In this document: one piece after another, positions 61,911 to 64,000 of the stretch
How positions within the stretch are numbered: position 1 is the stretch's first letter
Layout of the letters: each line of letters opens with the position of its first letter
Source of the DNA: an uncultured Prevotella sp.
GTDB taxonomy: Bacteria; Bacteroidota; Bacteroidia; Bacteroidales; Bacteroidaceae
NCBI GenBank assembly: GCA_900315835.1
Contig: ONAR01000001.1
Span: 118,210-182,209, forward strand
Direction: 5' to 3'
Length of the DNA stretch: 64,000 nucleotides
Program-made: the position numbers and the translations under genes
Notes under the pieces: model-generated
What the model was told of the DNA's origin: nothing
Database searches by the model: none
Seen by the model: the letters and a program-made list of their open reading frames with translations, nothing else

Positions 61911-62741
61911 TTAATACAACCCTAACGAGTGGAAGAGGAATGAGATGAAGTAACCCACGATAGTGGCGGTCACCACGTGGATCAAACCGGGTATCATGAA
62001 GGAGTGGTTGAACAGGTATTTACCAATAACCGTCGTTCCCGTTCGGTCGAAGTTGACCGTTGCAATGTCGGAGGGGTAGTTGGGGATGAAGAAGTAACCA
62101 TAGACTGATGGCATCACGCCGAGCAGCACCCAACCGGGAATGCCCAGAGAATAAGCCAACGGAAGCATGGAAACGACGACGGCGCCCTGACTGTTGATAA
62201 GTACCGAAACGGTGAAGAATGCAATGGCGATGGTCCAGGGGTAGGCGGTGACAAGCGATGTGAGCATGTCCTGCATCTCGGTCTTATAGTTGTCGAAGTA
62301 GGTATTGGCCATCCATGCGATACCGTAGATGGCAACGACAGCTACCATACCGTTCTGCCATACGGCACCGCCGATGGCTTTCTTTGGCTTGGCCTTACAG
62401 CAGATCACCATCAGTGCGGCTGCGGCCAACATGACAATCTGAATGACGACATTCATCGTGATGGGCTTGGAAACGGTCTCGGTGACGCCTTGCACCACAA
62501 CGCCGGCTTTAACCAACTGCTTGGCGCTCTCTACCGTTCCGTCGGCCATGGTTACGTGGTCGGGTCCGCCACTCACTGCCTGTACGGTGTCGAAGCTCGG
62601 CAGTAGATTGACGCCGAACATCGAGCAGACGGAGATGACCAGAATGATACCTAATGCAACGAGGAAGATATAAACGGCGCGTCGGCTTTCCTTACTGATT
62701 TCCTTACCAATGGTAGTGCTGTCGCCACCATATATATGCAC
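61911..62741 (-). CDS. DcuB C-terminal half (frameshifted part)
   Basis: A 276-residue frame; a GTG at 62741 would be its start if translated alone. About six membrane segments are visible, including AVYIFLVALGIILVISVCSMFG, NGMVAVVAIYGIAWMANTYF and the C-terminal FLFHSLGLY. The motifs PSVYGYFFIPNYPSDIATVNFDRTGTT and NHSFMIPGLIHV are those of the DcuA/DcuB C-terminal half. A standalone product is doubtful. Confidence 0.6.
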   Translation of the reverse strand: MHIYGGDSTTIGKEISKESRRAVYIFLVALGIILVISVCSMFGVNLLPSFDTVQAVSGGPDHVTMADGTVESAKQLVKAGVVVQGVTETVSKPITMNVVIQIVMLAAAALMVICCKAKPKKAIGGAVWQNGMVAVVAIYGIAWMANTYFDNYKTEMQDMLTSLVTAYPWTIAIAFFTVSVLINSQGAVVVSMLPLAYSLGIPGWVLLGVMPSVYGYFFIPNYPSDIATVNFDRTGTTVIGKYLFNHSFMIPGLIHVVTATIVGYFISFLFHSLGLY

Positions 62742-63384
62742 GCTGTACGGGGTCCTTGAGCTTGGCTTGGAACTTCGGGTCTTTGTCGAGGTCGAGGCCG
62801 CGGTTCCAACTGTAAGCTACGGCAGCCAAGATACCGCAGATGCAGGCGGGGATGGTGACCATGATGATCTGTACGTTGGTCACGTGGAAGCCATAGTCGG
62901 CTGAGATAGCGGAGAAGGCGACGACGGCTGCTGCGATAGGTGAACAGGTGATACCAATCTGTGAGGCAATGCTCGCAATACCGCAAGGGCGCTCCGGACG
63001 GATGCCTTTCTTCAGTGCAATGTCGCAGATGATGGGCATCAAAGTATAGACAACGTGGCCGGTGCCTACGAGTACGGTGAGGAAGAATGTGGTGAACGGA
63101 GCCAACAGGGTGATGCGGTCCGGATGCTTACGCAGAATTTTCTCGGCAATCTGAATCATCCAGTCCATACCACCTGAGGCCTGCAGCATACCGGCGCAGG
63201 TTACGGCGGCTATGATGATGTAAATGACATCGGTGGGCGGGGTGCTGGGCTTCAGCTGAAAGCAGAAAACCAAAACGGCCAGGCCTATACCCGAAATGGC
63301 GCCAAGCGCAAGACTGCCATATCGCGCGCCTACCCACAGGGCTACAAGCACGATTAATAGCTCTACGATCATTAGTAAACTCAT
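62704..63384 (-). CDS. DcuB N-terminal half (frameshifted part)
   Basis: A 226-residue frame with five or six membrane segments. Diagnostic strings are ARYGSLALGAISGIGLAVLVF, LQASGGMDWMIQIAEKILRKHPDRITLLAPFTTFFLTVLVGTGHVVYTLMPII, and RPERPCGIASIASQIGITCSPIAAAVV, characteristic of DcuB rather than DcuC. The homology stops at DPVQRAYI; the final residues come from the shifted frame. Confidence 0.65.
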   Translation of the reverse strand: MSLLMIVELLIVLVALWVGARYGSLALGAISGIGLAVLVFCFQLKPSTPPTDVIYIIIAAVTCAGMLQASGGMDWMIQIAEKILRKHPDRITLLAPFTTFFLTVLVGTGHVVYTLMPIICDIALKKGIRPERPCGIASIASQIGITCSPIAAAVVAFSAISADYGFHVTNVQIIMVTIPACICGILAAVAYSWNRGLDLDKDPKFQAKLKDPVQRAYIWWRQHYHW

Positions 63385-63428
63385 AAGTCTTTCTTTTTAT
63401 TACTGTATGATGCTAGCTCGTTTATTTT

Positions 63429-63600
63429 GATATCGTGTGATGTTTATATTCGTATGCTGCGATGTTCCTATTCGTATGCTGCGATGTTCTTATTCGTATT
63501 CTGCGATGTTCTTATTCGTATTCTGCGATGTTCTTATTCGTATGCTGCGATGTTCCTATTCGTATTGTACGATGTTCATCTTTGCATTATGCGATGCCAC
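63429..63600. repeat. 22-bp tandem repeat upstream of dcuB
   Basis: About seven units of period 22 bp, core GCGATGTTCCTATTCGTATG with small changes (TTATTCGTATT, TACGATGTTC). It lies between the likely dcuB promoter (-7 at 63649-63656) and the start at 63384, so it would be transcribed in the 5' leader. The sequence differs from the arrays at 6.5 and 56.8 kb apart from the shared period and GCGAT. Confidence 0.8.
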
Positions 63601-63648
63601 TCAATAGCGTTGTAACGTTGATTGCTTCTTCGGTTCAGTATCACCGTG

Positions 63649-63656
63649 CAAATGTA
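63649..63656 (-). promoter_or_regulatory. Candidate -7 box of dcuB
   Basis: TACATTTG on the minus strand, about 265 bases upstream of the start. No clear -33 element. If used, it gives a long leader that includes the 22-bp repeats. Confidence 0.4.
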
Positions 63657-63743
63657 ATCAAAATATTTAATATGCTGTTTCATTTTCCTCATTTTTTTGT
63701 TTCCTTCTATTGAAGAGGCGTTGCCATCACCAGATCCGCTTTT

Positions 63744-63877
63744 GCTTCTATTGCTTCTATTTCGTCTATAGTGTCTATAGCTTCTATAGCTTCTATCTCG
63801 TCTATAGCTTCTATAGCTTCTATCTTGTCTATAGCGTCTATAGCTTCTATCTCGTCTATAGCTTCTATCGCTTCTAT
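63744..63877. repeat. 9-bp microsatellite-like array (TTCTATAGC)
   Basis: About fifteen units of TTCTATAGC, TTCTATCTC or GTCTATAGC. Frames through it on both strands encode only low-complexity repeats (Glu-Ala-Ile on one strand, Tyr-Ser-Phe on the other) and are not treated as genes. Confidence 0.75.
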
Positions 63878-63951
63878 TCCCCCTCCCGCGCCTCTTTTCC
63901 CTTGATTTAAGTCAATAATCGCTAAAATATCGAAAATAATCGCCGTTTCTC

Positions 63952-63982
63952 TTGTGGGAATGGAAATTTCGATATACCTTTG
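63952..63982 (+). promoter_or_regulatory. Promoter facing the right end of the window
   Basis: TTG at 63952-63954 and TACCTTTG at 63975-63982 are 20 bp apart, a good consensus match on the plus strand. The gene it serves is beyond the window. Confidence 0.55.
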
Positions 63983-64000
63983 CACTCGCTTTCGGCAAAA

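Larger units (their letters stand above)
61911..63384 (-). pseudogene. dcuB: dcuB, anaerobic C4-dicarboxylate antiporter, split by a frameshift in an (AT)4 run
   Basis: The two minus-strand frames 62704-63384 and 61911-62741 together make one DcuA/DcuB-type protein of about 490 residues. The first carries the N-terminal half and ends in the unrelated WWRQHYHW. The second resumes the homologous sequence as IYGGDSTTIGKE. The frames cross at ATATATAT (62730-62737). Adding one AT unit would read ...QRAYIYGGDSTTIGKE, matching the corresponding stretch of E. coli DcuB (YVYGDTATLLDKK) as I recall it. It is a true mutation, a phase-variable site or a sequence error. If real and fixed, the fumarate/succinate antiporter is inactive. 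Confidence 0.7.

Noticed and set aside
63429-63600. Possible CRISPR array from the regular 22-bp repeats (also 6510-6625 and 56781-56896)
   Set aside because: Units are contiguous with no unique spacers, the period is too short, and no cas genes are in the window.
63707-63985. 92-codon minus-strand frame and its plus-strand partner over the TTCTATAGC array
   Set aside because: Both encode pure low-complexity repeats from a 9-bp microsatellite, with no promoter or start context.

Overview
The window reads as a chromosomal segment of an anaerobic, host-associated member of the Bacteroidales, most likely Prevotellaceae. This is inferred from several independent signs. Promoters repeatedly show the Bacteroidetes -7 box TAnnTTTG with a TTTG/TTG about 19-20 bp upstream, and Shine-Dalgarno sequences are mostly absent. 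There is a SusC/SusD pair with a FecI/FecR-type sigma/anti-sigma couple. Central metabolism includes 2-oxoacid:ferredoxin oxidoreductase, ATP-dependent PEP carboxykinase and a DcuB-type C4-dicarboxylate antiporter. One secreted enzyme ends in a T9SS-like C-terminal sorting motif. No phage, plasmid, IS transposase or CRISPR locus is visible.

Layout. 1-6.4 kb: NlpC/P60 hydrolase, korAB, upp (convergent) and pckA. 6.4-7.1 kb: a gene-free region full of short repeats. 7.1-11.8 kb: a three-gene glycogen/alpha-glucan operon (debranching enzyme, GT4 synthase-like enzyme, GH57). 12.0-13.5 kb: a possible 47-residue ORF, rpe and a housekeeping-like ECF sigma factor. 13.6-20.8 kb: a tight six-gene minus-strand operon (GrpE-like protein, lidless Hsp70, multi-pass membrane protein, DUF1963 protein, an unknown protein, Sel1-repeat protein). 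A membrane-bound AraC regulator is divergent from it at 21.0-22.1 kb. 22.3-33.9 kb: a polysaccharide-utilisation locus (ECF sigma, FecR, SusC with STN domain, SusD, secreted GH85 endo-beta-N-acetylglucosaminidase), predicted to release N-glycans from host glycoproteins. 34.0-41.8 kb: a complete trp operon in the order leader-D-C-F-A-(DUF559)-B-E-G, with a Trp-Trp-Trp leader peptide and an attenuator hairpin.

42.2-47.5 kb: prfC, DUF4924, LysE-type exporter, CLC channel, and a TsaC-like gene. 47.7-52.9 kb: ROK sugar kinase, rpiB, galK, galM, folC. 53.0-56.5 kb: canonical dnaJ, grpE and an ABC-F protein. 57.3-61.4 kb: low-molecular-weight phosphatase, then a minus-strand operon of cyclophilin, umuD, umuC and an alkaline-phosphatase-superfamily protein. 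61.6-61.8 kb: two tandem tRNA-Lys(CTT) genes. 61.9-63.4 kb: dcuB, split by a frameshift inside an (AT)4 run.

The most unusual features are these. (1) A C/G-rich palindromic repeat with a 60-bp period lies in frame within three consecutive trp-operon ORFs. It adds about 90 residues to TrpB and sits exactly at the trpA-trpB junction, where the gene order looks circularly permuted relative to the order I remember for Bacteroides. (2) The Hsp70/GrpE-like operon has no J-protein and sits beside a membrane-tethered AraC regulator, with three direct repeats in the divergent intergenic region. (3) Two multi-copy arrays with a 22-bp period are built from a hairpin unit, and a third 22-bp array lies in the predicted dcuB leader. 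All function calls come from reading motifs by eye; no database search was run.
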